Part shown: one piece after another, positions 52,094-60,662 of the stretch
Layout of the letters: every line of letters begins with the position of its first letter
Numbering within the stretch: position 1 is the first letter of the stretch
Source: Bacillus sp. Y1
Lineage (GTDB): Bacteria > Bacillota > Bacilli > Bacillales > Cytobacillaceae
Assembly: GCF_003586445.1 (NCBI RefSeq)
Contig: NZ_CP030028.1
Span: 1,998,501 to 2,062,500, forward strand
Reading direction: 5' to 3'
Length of the DNA: 64,000 nucleotides
Notes under the pieces: generated by a model
Seen by the model: only the letters and a program-made list of their open reading frames with translations
Told to the model about the DNA's origin: nothing
Databases searched by the model: none
Made by a program: the position numbers and the translations under genes

Positions 52094-52387
52094 ATGATTT
52101 TAGAAGCGGTTATGCTTCAGGTTAGAGAGGGTCTTGAAGAGGAATACGAGGAGGCATTTCGACAAGCATCCGGAATTATTTCCAGTATGAGAGGCTATCA
52201 GTCACATGAGTTACAGCGCTGTTTGGAAGTGAAGGGAAAGTATTTGTTACTTGTGAAGTGGGACACATTAGAGGATCACACAATTGGATTTCGTGGGTCA
52301 GCAGAGTACCAGGAGTGGAAACGTTTATTACACCATTTCTATGACCCGTTTCCGACAGTAGAGCATTTTAGTAAGGTTGAACATTAA
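52094..52387 (+). CDS. ABM-domain protein
   Basis: A 97-residue antibiotic-biosynthesis-monooxygenase-like dimeric barrel: EAVMLQVREGLEEEYEEAFRQASGIISSMRGYQSHELQRCLE and LLLVKWDTLEDHTIGFRGSAEYQEW. Starts 20 bp after the GNAT gene with AGGGGAG upstream, so likely one operon. Reaction unknown. Confidence 0.75.
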   Translation: MILEAVMLQVREGLEEEYEEAFRQASGIISSMRGYQSHELQRCLEVKGKYLLLVKWDTLEDHTIGFRGSAEYQEWKRLLHHFYDPFPTVEHFSKVEH

Positions 52388-52401
52388 CTCGGAGGCAGAC
52401 T

Positions 52402-52692
52402 ATGAGGGTCCTATTAGAACTAGTGAGAATCATATTATTGTTCGGTTTTCTTGGGAGCTTGTTAGGGATGCTATTTACATTTATTTATGAATTTCTAGGA
52501 GTAAATATAGCTAATAAAGAGTGGATGGTTTCTCTTTCTATCTTTATTCTCTTATTTGTTTTATATCGGAATAGATGGCAGTTTAGTGGATGGTATAAAG
52601 GGAAGGGAAGAGAAAAGCTTCCAAAGAAAGTTACGAATATACTTGTTTCAGGTGCAAGTTTACTTCTCATTTTAGTTCCCTTTTTAACATGA
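52402..52692 (+). CDS. Small membrane protein, 96 aa
   Basis: A 96-residue protein with three hydrophobic helices (about 7-30, 41-56, 78-95) separated by basic loops. Starts 15 bp after the ABM gene with TCGGAGG upstream. No family recognised. Confidence 0.6.
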   Translation: MRVLLELVRIILLFGFLGSLLGMLFTFIYEFLGVNIANKEWMVSLSIFILLFVLYRNRWQFSGWYKGKGREKLPKKVTNILVSGASLLLILVPFLT

Positions 52693-52766
52693 AAAGGTCC
52701 GTTACACGATGAGGGGGATGTATAGAAATATGCTTGTTGTTTATATTTGGAAGAGGAGTGTACAGG

Positions 52767-53612
52767 TTGTCTCATCAAACTATAACAAACAAAGGTCTTT
52801 TTATAAATTATAAAGCTGATTGTGAAAATTGTTTTGGTTTATGCTGTGTCGCTTTGCCATTTATCAAATCAGCTGATTTTGCAGTAGATAAAGATGGAGG
52901 GGTACCTTGTAAAAACCTTCAGGAAGATTATCGTTGCGGAATTCATGAGGGTTTACGGGGGAAGGGATATAAAGGCTGCACCGTGTATGAATGCTTTGGA
53001 GCTGGACAAAAAGTTTCTCAATTTACTTATAAAGGTAGAGATTGGCGGGAAGACAAGAATGCAGCAAAAGAGATGTTTCATGTTTTTCCAATCATGCAGC
53101 AGCTTCACGAGATGTTGTATTACTTACAGGAAGCACTTATTCTAGCAGAAACTCGTTCCATTCATAATGAGATACAAAAGGTACTAGACGACACGGAAGC
53201 CCTTACGAAACTTAATCCGAATTCATTAATGGATCTTAATGTATCAAATCATCGTGAGGTCGTAAATGAATACCTTTTAAAATCAAGTGAGCTTGTTCGT
53301 CATAAAGTGAAAAAAGATGAAAATCATCAGAAAAAAGTTGGAAAAGGAATGGATTTAATTGGTGCCAAGTTAAAAGGTGCAAACTTAAAAGGGATGAGTT
53401 GGAGGGGCGCATTTCTAATTGCTGCGGACCTTCGGGAAAGTGATTTACGGTATTGTGACTTTATTGGTTCCGATTTGAGGGATGCCAATTTACATGGCGC
53501 TAATTTACAAGGCAGTATCTTTCTTACACAAGCACAAGTAAATGCCGCGGAAGGCGACAAAAACACTAAATTACCATCTCACTTAAAAGTACCGGAACAT
53601 TGGTTAACGTAG
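52767..53612 (+). CDS. Pentapeptide-repeat protein with N-terminal Cys cluster
   Basis: A 281-residue protein. Near the N-terminus CENCFGLCC, then VPCKNL, YRCGIH and GCTVYECFG give a cysteine set that resembles a metal or Fe-S cluster site. The C-terminal part (about 195-255) is a right-handed pentapeptide helix of A(N/D)LxG repeats (LIGAKLKGANLKGMSWRGA, SDLRDANLHGANLQGS). Start is TTG at 52767 after AGAGGAG; 52734 is unsupported. Function unknown. Confidence 0.75.
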   Translation: MSHQTITNKGLFINYKADCENCFGLCCVALPFIKSADFAVDKDGGVPCKNLQEDYRCGIHEGLRGKGYKGCTVYECFGAGQKVSQFTYKGRDWREDKNAAKEMFHVFPIMQQLHEMLYYLQEALILAETRSIHNEIQKVLDDTEALTKLNPNSLMDLNVSNHREVVNEYLLKSSELVRHKVKKDENHQKKVGKGMDLIGAKLKGANLKGMSWRGAFLIAADLRESDLRYCDFIGSDLRDANLHGANLQGSIFLTQAQVNAAEGDKNTKLPSHLKVPEHWLT

Positions 53613-53717
53613 GTTAACATATATCACAGGAGAATTTACAAATGATTCAGATCAGGGTGGGCGGTGTAAATTTCATTTACATTGCTTTTTTATTTTTTTT
53701 CAGTGGGAGATATATTT

Positions 53718-54281
53718 ATGGAAATCTCTTTAATAAGGCATGGAAGATCAAAATGGGTACAGAATGATTGGATTACAGTTAAACAGTTTGAAGACTGGGT
53801 AACTAGGTATGATGACCATGGGGTTTATGAAGAAGAAACTTACCCGAAGGAAACGCAAAAAAAATTGGCAATAGCCAGCATGGTCTATACAAGTGATTTA
53901 TATAGGTCTAGAGAGTCTGCAAAATTATTAATTCCCACAGTGGACCTTGTTTCCGATTCCTTGTTCAGAGAAACAGAGTTGCCAACAATATCAGGATTTT
54001 TCTCGAAAGTAAAATTACAGCCTAGCGGATGGGCAGTCTTGATGAGGTGCTTGTGGGTTGCGGGTTATTCTAGAAAATGTGAATCCTTTGCGGATGCAAA
54101 AAATCGAGCCAAACAAGCTGCAGAGGAACTAGTCCGTTCGGCTGAAAAATCCAAATCTGTGGTATTGGTCGGACATGGATTTTTTAATATCTTAATAGCG
54201 AAAGAACTTTTACAAATGGGATGGACAGGCGCGAAGAGACCTGCGACGAAGCATTGGCAAGTTACTACATATACTAAATGA
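53718..54281 (+). CDS. Histidine phosphatase (phosphoglycerate-mutase-like)
   Basis: A 187-residue branch of the histidine phosphatase superfamily. SLIRHGRSKW holds the phospho-accepting His, RETELP the acid, and LVGHGFFNILIA the second His. The ATG at 53718 follows GTGGGAGA; upstream in-frame codons to 53682 lie in a T-run. Substrate unknown. Confidence 0.8.
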   Translation: MEISLIRHGRSKWVQNDWITVKQFEDWVTRYDDHGVYEEETYPKETQKKLAIASMVYTSDLYRSRESAKLLIPTVDLVSDSLFRETELPTISGFFSKVKLQPSGWAVLMRCLWVAGYSRKCESFADAKNRAKQAAEELVRSAEKSKSVVLVGHGFFNILIAKELLQMGWTGAKRPATKHWQVTTYTK

Positions 54282-54293
54282 ATTTTATTGAAG

Positions 54294-54326
54294 GAGTTAA
54301 TCAAACAGGTTTGACTCTTTTTATTT
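54294..54326 (+). terminator. Probable rho-independent terminator
   Basis: GAGT-TCAAA / TTTGA-CTC stem with a bulge, then TTTTTATTTTT. Confidence 0.55.
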
Positions 54327-54338
54327 TTCAAAAAAATC

Positions 54339-54370
54339 TTGACCCTCACATTAGTGTTACGGTTTAGAAT
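54339..54370 (+). promoter_or_regulatory. MerR-type promoter with long spacer and dyad
   Basis: TTGACC (54339-54344) and TAGAAT (54365-54370) are separated by 20 bp, and the spacer holds the dyad ACC-T-ACA-TA-TGT-A-GGT. Over-long spacers with a dyad are the hallmark of MerR-regulated promoters, so the adjacent MerR protein should act here. Confidence 0.75.
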
Positions 54371-54403
54371 GGAAGTATTAAGAGTATGAAAGGAGTCTCC
54401 TCA

Positions 54404-54753
54404 ATGAAAATCGGTGAGTTATCTAAATTAACGGGGTGAGTATCCGTTCCCTAAGGTATTATGAGGAGCAGGGGATTTTAAGTCCGACGAGATTATCGAA
54501 TGGCTATCGCATTTACAATGAAACAGCCATTGACCAAGTCCATACGATCAAGTTTTATTTGGATTTAGGACTGTCCATAGATCAGATTTCTGGATTTTTA
54601 CACTGTGTTCTTAAAAATAAAGAAACGTTTTGTAAAGAAGTACTGCCGATTTACGAGGAAAAACTGGAGGAAATTGAAAAGCAGATTGATACGCTTCAAA
54701 TGATTCGATTAAATTTAATGGAACGTGTGGCAGCGATTAAAGATGACCGATAA
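54404..54753 (+). pseudogene. MerR-family regulator, frameshifted at codon 11
   Basis: MKIGELSKLTG starts at 54404 with AAAGGAG upstream, but GGGG at 54433-54436 puts the next codon out of frame (TGA). With one more G the protein continues VSIRSLRYYEEQGIL and the whole is a normal MerR regulator of about 116 residues with helix-turn-helix and coiled coil. Two cysteines in the effector region (LHCVLKN and ETFCKEVL) could sense redox or metals. The gene is followed after 14 bp by a thioredoxin. Base-call error or real mutation. Confidence 0.8.
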
Positions 54754-54767
54754 AGGAGGACCAAGTA

Positions 54768-55082
54768 ATGTTGGAATTAGGTAAAGAAACATTTCATGAA
54801 CAAGTAGAAAAAAAGGGAGTTGTATTAGTGGATTTTGGTGCTCCATGGTGCCCTCCGTGTCGTGTGCAAGAACCGATTTTAGAGGAACTTGAAGTGAAAT
54901 ACGGAAGTGGTGTGGTGATTGCGAAAGTTGATGCGGATGAAGAACCTGAACTAGCATCCCAATTTGGAATTATGGGGTTGCCAACGCTATTAGTATTCAA
55001 GGATGGGGAGCTGATCAATACGATGCGTGGTCTGCATAGTAGAGAACAAATTAGTACAATCATTGATCGTTTCATCATATAA
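54768..55082 (+). CDS. Thioredoxin-like protein with CPPC active site
   Basis: A 104-residue thioredoxin fold: VVLVDFGAPWCPPCRVQEPILEEL, KVDADEEPELASQFGIMGLPTLLVFKDGE with the cis-Pro. The active site is WCPPC instead of WCGPC, which changes redox potential in engineered and natural variants. AAAGGAGG precedes the ATG. Probably co-transcribed with the MerR gene from its MerR-type promoter. Confidence 0.85.
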   Translation: MLELGKETFHEQVEKKGVVLVDFGAPWCPPCRVQEPILEELEVKYGSGVVIAKVDADEEPELASQFGIMGLPTLLVFKDGELINTMRGLHSREQISTIIDRFII

Positions 55083-55117
55083 CAAATATGATAAAATGAT
55101 ATTTATGGAAATAAAAT

Positions 55118-55142
55118 GGCTACCTTCATGGTGGCTTTTTTA
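55118..55142 (+). terminator. Rho-independent terminator after the thioredoxin gene
   Basis: GGCTACC / GGTGGC stem (one G-U), 5-base loop, T-run. Confidence 0.7.
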
Positions 55143-55160
55143 CTGCTAGGGGGAAAATGG

Positions 55161-55691
55161 ATGAATCGAAAGGTTGTTCTTTTTATAGCGACGAGCTTGG
55201 ATGGATATATTGCCACTAATGAAGAATCACTGGACTGGCTTTTTCAAGTAGAAGGCGAAGGAGATAATGGATACTCAGATTTTTATGAAACAGTAGACAC
55301 TATCCTCATGGGAAGAAGGACCTTTGACTGGGTGATGAACCAAGTAAATGGACAATTTCCGTACGAAGGAAAAGAGAGTTTTGTATTTTCAAGAAGTAAA
55401 CAACCGGTGCACGATCAACATGTGAAGTTTGTTGCGGGTGACGTTATTCCTTTTATAAATAAGCTTAAAGCACAACAAGGGAAATCTATTTGGTTAGTTG
55501 GTGGAGGAGACTTGATTCACTCGTTTTTAAAAGAGAAGCTTGTGGATGAGCTCACGATTACCGTAGCTCCGGTTTTACTTGGGGCAGGGATTCCGTTATT
55601 TAAGGAATACGAGCTTGAACAGAAGCTTGAGTTAAAGGGAATTAAAAGATTCAATCAATTTGTTGAGTTGCATTATATGGTTAAAAGATAG
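55161..55691 (+). CDS. Dihydrofolate-reductase-like (RibD C-terminal) protein
   Basis: A 176-residue RibD_C/DHFR-like oxidoreductase: VVLFIATSLDGYIATNEESLDWL, TILMGRRTFDWV and IWLVGGGDLIHSFLKEKLVDELTITVAPVLLGAGIPLF are the family hallmarks (B. subtilis YyaP/YwjB type). ATG at 55161 after AGGGGG. Substrate unknown; not a canonical folate enzyme. Confidence 0.8.
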   Translation: MNRKVVLFIATSLDGYIATNEESLDWLFQVEGEGDNGYSDFYETVDTILMGRRTFDWVMNQVNGQFPYEGKESFVFSRSKQPVHDQHVKFVAGDVIPFINKLKAQQGKSIWLVGGGDLIHSFLKEKLVDELTITVAPVLLGAGIPLFKEYELEQKLELKGIKRFNQFVELHYMVKR

Positions 55692-55701
55692 GAAGGAAAT
55701 A

Positions 55702-56015
55702 ATGTAAAAACATATAAGTATTTATTTTTTGATATAGATGATACGTTATTAGATTTTCAAGCTACGGAGAAGGAAGCATTACGCGCTCTCTTTGCAGAAC
55801 AAAATATGGACTTAACGGCAGAAGACGAACGCAGGTATAAAGAGATAAACCAGGGTTTGTGGAATGCTTATGAAAACGGAAAAATTGATCGAGACGAGGT
55901 ACTCAACACGAGATTTTCGACTTTCTGTATGCATTACGATTTGGAAGCGAATGGAAGTTTATTAGAAAGTAAGTATCGCAGTTATTTATCCGTTTCCGAT
56001 GGAGACAATATATAA
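55702..56015 (+). pseudogene. HAD hydrolase remnant (YfnB-like N-terminal part)
   Basis: From about 55706 the frame reads KTYKYLFFDIDDTLLDFQATEKEALRALFAEQNMDLTAEDE and then GLWNAYENGKIDRDEVLNTRFSTF, the N-terminal third of a YfnB-type HAD phosphatase with motif I DIDDT. The ATG at 55702 is followed at once by TAA; one extra G (ATGGTAAAA) would join it to the frame. The protein stops after [14 protein letters not shown], so motifs II-IV are missing. Certainly not functional as it stands. Confidence 0.75.
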
Positions 56016-56172
56016 ATGGGAGTCTATTGAAAGTGATGTTACTCGTATGACTCTTCGAAATCGGGGAAATCCAACTGGTTTTTCTAAACTTTTCTCTCCT
56101 TTTATGGCTACGATGATGAAGAAAGCGAATATGAAGGATTTGAAAAAGATCAAAAAGATACTTGAGGACTAA
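55999..56172 (+). pseudogene. SRPBCC-family protein, C-terminal remnant
   Basis: The last 57 codons of another gene: [53 protein letters not shown]. The [19 protein letters not shown]...A..KDL wording is the usual end of SRPBCC (polyketide-cyclase-like) proteins. It is joined in another frame to the HAD remnant, so a deletion has removed the end of one gene and the start of the other, with its junction near 55985-56000. Confidence 0.65.
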
Positions 56173-56272
56173 GAATAGCAGGTTTTACCAATAGTAATAA
56201 TAGGCATTCGCCCTTCTGATCTCTTTCTATCATCATAGGATAGTATTGTAACTCTGAGGGAGGTTTGAATGA

Positions 56273-56350
56273 ATGTATAACAATAGTTTTGCGTTAATCG
56301 TTGTACTATTCATCTTGTTAATTATTGTTGGTACAGCATTTGGTGCCTAA
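56273..56350 (+). CDS. YjcZ-family mini sporulation protein, 25 aa
   Basis: A 25-residue protein, MYNNSFALIVVLFILLIIVG then TAFGA. The SFALIVVLFILLIIVGxAF core is the YjcZ/SscA-type sporulation peptide, a single membrane helix. GGGAGG lies 9 bases before the ATG and a terminator follows, so it is a monocistronic unit. Related peptides take part in spore coat assembly and germination. Confidence 0.82.
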   Translation: MYNNSFALIVVLFILLIIVGTAFGA

Positions 56351-56368
56351 ATGGCATTGTGAATATGT

Positions 56369-56401
56369 AAAGAGTCAGCCATAACTGGTTGACTCTTTTT
56401 G
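56369..56401 (+). terminator. Rho-independent terminator
   Basis: AAGAGTCAGCCA / TGGTTGACTCTT stem followed by TTTG. Confidence 0.85.
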
Positions 56402-56509
56402 AGTTTAATAAAATTTTGTTATTGTGTGAACGATTTTAGTATGATATTGTATCTTTGTAACTTATTAAAGATATTTAATAAGTGTCTTGGAACGGTGGTG
56501 AATGAATAG

Positions 56510-57529
56510 ATGAGTGACTTAATAGCAACTCCGAAATCAATGAAAAACGTCATCTTAAGGGGAATCCGATCTGGATTAATTGAACTTGGGAGTGCAACAA
56601 AAGTCGAATTAAGCAATAAATTAGGAATTAGTTTTCCTACGATTAGCAAATTTCTCGCGCAAATGGAAAAGGATGGAGAACTGTTGGTCGTTGGCCTTGA
56701 TGATTCGAGTGGAGGAAGAAGAGCCAAACGCTATTCATACAATCCAGAGTTTATGCTGGGCTTGGCGATTTTTTTAGAAAGTAATGAAACCCACTATACC
56801 GTATTTAATTGTTTGGGTGAGGTAAAAGAACAAGGGAACACGTCAAGCGTACTAAAGAATAACGATTTGAGTTTATTAACCAAATGTATTCAGGGCATCA
56901 TTACTGAGTATCCAAAAGTTTCCTCCATTGCGATTGGCGTACCTGGATCGGTTGATAATGGACGTATATTTTACATACCTGATTATGACCATTTACAGAA
57001 CTTTGATTTAAAAGGGTATTATGAAAATCTTTTTTCTATCCCTGTCGTAATCGAAAACGATATGAATGCAGCGGTACTTGGCTACTATAAATCGCTTGAG
57101 CATATGGACAATCAGTCCCTCGTATACTTGTATTTTGGCAAGAATGGTCCAGGTGCCGGAGTTCTAATTAATGGAGACGTGGTGCGTGGGAGTTCCTTTT
57201 TCTCAGGTGAAGTATCATTTGTTCCACAGTACGAAAAACAAAACTTTTTTCAAGCCTTAGAAAATCGAGAGGCATTTCTTGATGATCATACTTTGGATGC
57301 GGTAAGTAGGTTAGTAGCTACATTTGTTGCCATAATAAACCCTCATATGGTTATTTTTTGTCATGATGAAGTGAATGAAGAAGTTCTTGAAGAGATTAAA
57401 AAGAAAAGCTCGACCTATGTTCCACGTGAACATCTTCCTCAATTAACCGAAAGCAATTGGAAACAAGACTATTTGTTAGGTTTACAGAATTTAGGGCTGG
57501 AGCTCATGATCACTAAAACAAGTAAGTAA
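56510..57529 (+). CDS. ROK-family transcriptional regulator
   Basis: A 339-residue protein: N-terminal winged helix (about 10-75, SATKVELSNKLGISFPTISKFLAQMEKDGEL) and a ROK domain with IAIGVPGSVDNG, VVIENDMNAAVLGYY and GPGAGVLINGDVVRG. The usual ROK zinc motif CxCGxxGC is absent, so it is a diverged regulator rather than a sugar kinase. It starts about 24 bp upstream of an MFS transporter gene's start and very likely controls it. Ligand probably a sugar; unknown. Confidence 0.82.
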   Translation: MSDLIATPKSMKNVILRGIRSGLIELGSATKVELSNKLGISFPTISKFLAQMEKDGELLVVGLDDSSGGRRAKRYSYNPEFMLGLAIFLESNETHYTVFNCLGEVKEQGNTSSVLKNNDLSLLTKCIQGIITEYPKVSSIAIGVPGSVDNGRIFYIPDYDHLQNFDLKGYYENLFSIPVVIENDMNAAVLGYYKSLEHMDNQSLVYLYFGKNGPGAGVLINGDVVRGSSFFSGEVSFVPQYEKQNFFQALENREAFLDDHTLDAVSRLVATFVAIINPHMVIFCHDEVNEEVLEEIKKKSSTYVPREHLPQLTESNWKQDYLLGLQNLGLELMITKTSK

Positions 57530-57553
57530 ACAGACAAGAGAGGAGAACTTCTA

Positions 57554-58774
57554 ATGGCAACATTTTTCTTAGTGATTATTTATTTGGCTTTTATAAGCTT
57601 AGGATTACCAGATTCCTTGTTAGGAGTTACATGGCCATTAATGAGAGCAGAATACGGAGCACCTATGGAAATGGCTGGATGGCTGTTTATGACGATTGCA
57701 GGTGCCACGATTGTTTCGAGTCTTTTTACAGGAAAAGTTCTTAATAGGTTCGGTACTGGTAAGGTGACTTTTGTTAGTTGTCTCCTGACGGCTGTAGCAA
57801 TACTTGGATTTAATTTTGCACCATCAATAATTTGGCTGTTTATTTGTGCAATCCCTCTTGGTTTAGGAGCGGGTTGCGTGGATGCTGCTTTAAACAATTA
57901 TGTGGCTGCCAACTATAAGGCACACCACATGAGTTGGCTTCACTGCTTTTGGGGAGTGGGGGCTACGCTTGGGCCAATTATTATGTCTTCGTTTCTTACG
58001 GGAGATCAATCGTGGAGAAGTGGATATATTACCATTGCTGGCCTTCAATTTGGATTAGTCGTTATTCTTTTCTTAACCTTGCCGTTATGGGAAAAGGTAG
58101 CTAGTAAATCGACTAACAAACTAAACACTGAAATAGATTCTTCTATCAGTCAAATTACAAAAAATGAAAAACCTCTTAAAATTAAGGGTGTAAAGTTAGC
58201 CATGGCTACGTTTTTATTTTATTGCGGTGCTGAAGCAGGTGTAGGTCTTTGGGGAAGTAGTTATTTGGTAAACGTAAAAGATCTGTCTGTTGGTGTAGCT
58301 GCTCAGTGGATTTCTTTATATTATGGAGGCATTACGATAGGAAGGTTCTTGACCGGATTTATTACGCTAAAGGTTGATAATAAAACATTAATTCGCTCAG
58401 GTCAGATAACAGCTCTCGCTGGAACGATCCTTATGTTATTACCCATACCATCAATCTTTTCACTTATAGGTTTAATATTAATTGGTTTAGGCTTGGCACC
58501 CATTTTTCCATGTATGTTACACGAAACTCCAACGCGATTTGGAAAGGAACATTCTCAGACGATCATGGGTTATCAAATGGCGCTTGCGTATACGGGAAGT
58601 ACCTTCTTACCTCCAATACTAGGATTGGTGGCTTCTCATACAACGATAGGTATTTTTCCTTATGTGATCGTACTCTTTGCAATTGGTATGCTTTTGGCTT
58701 CAGAAAGGTTAAATAGAACCATGATCGATAGGAAGACCTTATTGAAAAGAAATACTGAATCAACTGCTATGTAA
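57554..58774 (+). CDS. MFS transporter (sugar-permease-like)
   Basis: A 406-residue protein with twelve hydrophobic helices and a central cytoplasmic loop (about 185-215). The N-terminal [22 protein letters not shown] and the loop 2-3 motif [12 protein letters not shown] place it in the Major Facilitator Superfamily, near the fucose/glucose permease group. AGAGGAG precedes the ATG. Operon with the ROK regulator and a VOC protein. Confidence 0.83.
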   Translation: MATFFLVIIYLAFISLGLPDSLLGVTWPLMRAEYGAPMEMAGWLFMTIAGATIVSSLFTGKVLNRFGTGKVTFVSCLLTAVAILGFNFAPSIIWLFICAIPLGLGAGCVDAALNNYVAANYKAHHMSWLHCFWGVGATLGPIIMSSFLTGDQSWRSGYITIAGLQFGLVVILFLTLPLWEKVASKSTNKLNTEIDSSISQITKNEKPLKIKGVKLAMATFLFYCGAEAGVGLWGSSYLVNVKDLSVGVAAQWISLYYGGITIGRFLTGFITLKVDNKTLIRSGQITALAGTILMLLPIPSIFSLIGLILIGLGLAPIFPCMLHETPTRFGKEHSQTIMGYQMALAYTGSTFLPPILGLVASHTTIGIFPYVIVLFAIGMLLASERLNRTMIDRKTLLKRNTESTAM

Positions 58775-58797
58775 CCAATAGGGAGGGGCGGAGTGAA

Positions 58798-59178
58798 TTG
58801 AAAATTGAGCATATAGCCATCTGGGTTAAAGATTTAGAAAAGATGAAAGCTTTTTATGAAAGATACTTTAACGGAAAGTCAAATGAAAAGTATCATAATG
58901 TGAAAAAAGGTTTTGAATCTTATTTTATTCAATACGAAAGTGGAGCGCGTTTAGAGATTATGCGCAAAGTAGGTGTGGATAAAGAAGATCAAGCTGACAG
59001 AATCGGTTGGGCACATGTCGCGTTTTCACTTGGCAGTAGAGAAAAGGTCAATGAACTTACGGAAAAGCTTCAAGAATATGGGTATGTGCTCGTAGATGGA
59101 CCACGTCTGACGGGCGATGGCTATTATGAAAGTGTAATAGAGGACCCTGAAGGGAATCTAATTGAGTTAACCGTTTAA
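58798..59178 (+). CDS. VOC-family protein (glyoxalase-like)
   Basis: A 126-residue VOC protein: [43 protein letters not shown], and [19 protein letters not shown]. The His/Glu positions of glyoxalase metal ligands (IEHIAI, EIM, AHVAF, IEL) are kept. Start is TTG after GGGAGGGG. Third gene of the ROK/MFS operon; a lyase or isomerase acting on the imported compound is possible. Confidence 0.8.
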   Translation: MKIEHIAIWVKDLEKMKAFYERYFNGKSNEKYHNVKKGFESYFIQYESGARLEIMRKVGVDKEDQADRIGWAHVAFSLGSREKVNELTEKLQEYGYVLVDGPRLTGDGYYESVIEDPEGNLIELTV

Positions 59179-59190
59179 TACTTACTTAAC

Positions 59191-59219
59191 AAGGCTACCT
59201 TTCAGGGTGGCTTTTTTTG
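59191..59219 (+). terminator. Rho-independent terminator
   Basis: AAGGCTACC / GGGTGGCTT stem (G-U pairs) followed by TTTTT. Confidence 0.8.
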
Positions 59220-59235
59220 TTTCCATTATGTTGGC

Positions 59236-59694
59236 CTAGCTATCTTTTACCAAAACAGGCTCCAACCATTTTTGGAAACCATAAATCAATACGGCTACAA
59301 ATAAGCTGAGTAAAAGAACACCAAAAGAAGTAATATTTATTAACTTGTAAATACCTAAATACTCATACCATTTGCTAATCCCAAAAGCTAATAATGAATC
59401 CATTACCAAATTCGTAAGCATGTACAGTAGAAATTTTCCATAAGTAAAGTACATGATGATCACCGTTCCAACTAAAAACAAACCGTACACAAATGTGGTT
59501 GTATTCGTGAGGAGAATAATATTCTCTTTGATTTCCCACCACTTAAATCGATCAGCAAGTTGAAAGACGAAAGTTAAAACTAGTGAACCAAATACTCCAG
59601 CAGGAAAGAACCGTTTCAATTTGTTCTTTTTTAGAAAAAATAGTAACAACCAGGGACCAAGTAGTAACGTCCATAATAAAATTTGATTGAACAT
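59236..59694 (-). CDS. Membrane protein, 152 aa
   Basis: A 152-residue protein with four or five hydrophobic helices, Lys/Arg-rich loops and no transporter motif. It starts MFNQILLWTLLLGPWLLLFF; a GTGGTGTACC region upstream gives a weak ribosome binding site (AGGTGG). It loosely resembles the small membrane proteins at 16-18 kb, but I do not recognise a family. Confidence 0.6.
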   Translation of the reverse strand: MFNQILLWTLLLGPWLLLFFLKKNKLKRFFPAGVFGSLVLTFVFQLADRFKWWEIKENIILLTNTTTFVYGLFLVGTVIIMYFTYGKFLLYMLTNLVMDSLLAFGISKWYEYLGIYKLINITSFGVLLLSLFVAVLIYGFQKWLEPVLVKDS

Positions 59695-59880
59695 GGTACA
59701 CCACCTAGTGCATTTTTACATAATATTCCCTTAATTTTTCGTATTAAGTCATTTGTATGATTTTACATTAATTTAAGATTATTATGACCTAGCTTTAAAG
59801 AGGGGCATTTTAAAAATTTAGGCATATGATGAAATGCATGATTAATTATAAATAGATAACATGAGTAGGAGGTTGTATCT

Positions 59881-60570
59881 ATGTACAACTACGGCAACCC
59901 ATATTACTATGCCTACAATTATCAACCAGTCCCACCGTATTATTATTATTATGAAGATCCATCTGTTTCTACATTAAGACAACCAGTGGATTTAGGTACA
60001 AGATGGGAAGTGGAAGAAGGTGGCTGGAGAGCCGTTTGGACAAGACGAGGAAACAGCAATGTGTTTGATGGCAGATGGACGAGAGCCGGACAAACGCCAA
60101 TTACCGCTGTATTGAGAATGACTGTGGACGGCAATTTCGTGTGTATTTCAAGAAGAAATAGTAGCGATGGAAACAATTGTCAGTACGTAGGCAGAATTGA
60201 AGGAAACAGAGTAGTAGGTAGCAATGTGTGTAACAGAGGCGGCGGTTCTTGGAGCGGTACGATTTTAAGAGGATCAGCAGAACCAGATTTAGGAAGAAGA
60301 TGGGAAGTAGTAGAAGGTGGATGGAGAGGAATTTGGACACGACGAGGAAATAGCAATGTATTTGATGGCAGATGGACTAGACAAGGTGCAAATCCAATAA
60401 CAGCTGTCTTACGAATGCAGCAACAAGGAAACCAGGTTCGAATTGAACGTCGAAATAGCAGCGATGGAAACAACTGTACCTACACAGGTAGAATAGAAGG
60501 GCGAAGAGCATCCGGAAACTTTACTTGTGACCAAGGTGGAGGAAATTGGAGTGCTACAATCACTGGATAA
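59881..60570 (+). CDS. Tyr-rich protein with two tandem beta-type domains
   Basis: A 229-residue protein. Residues 1-36 are extremely rich in Tyr, Pro and Asn. Two repeats of about 93 residues follow (about 37-130 and 135-229), roughly 60% identical: WEV-EGGWR--WTRRGNSNVFDGRWTR, PITAVLRM, RRNSSDGNNC and RIEG. Each has two cysteines. No signal peptide, so secretion is not indicated; a spore-surface or coat role is a guess based on the Tyr-rich start. GTAGGAGG precedes the ATG. No named family recognised. Confidence 0.75.
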   Translation: MYNYGNPYYYAYNYQPVPPYYYYYEDPSVSTLRQPVDLGTRWEVEEGGWRAVWTRRGNSNVFDGRWTRAGQTPITAVLRMTVDGNFVCISRRNSSDGNNCQYVGRIEGNRVVGSNVCNRGGGSWSGTILRGSAEPDLGRRWEVVEGGWRGIWTRRGNSNVFDGRWTRQGANPITAVLRMQQQGNQVRIERRNSSDGNNCTYTGRIEGRRASGNFTCDQGGGNWSATITG

Positions 60571-60662
60571 TGAAATTGAGAAGGGCTACTAATTAGTAGT
60601 CCTTTTATTGTATAAATGGATGCTCCTATTTGATAAAATGGAAATAGTAGGAGGTTGGTGCT

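Noticed and set aside
60101..60473. Minus-strand ORFs opposite the Tyr-rich repeat protein
   Set aside because: They appear twice because the domain is duplicated; they have no ribosome binding sites and are shadows.
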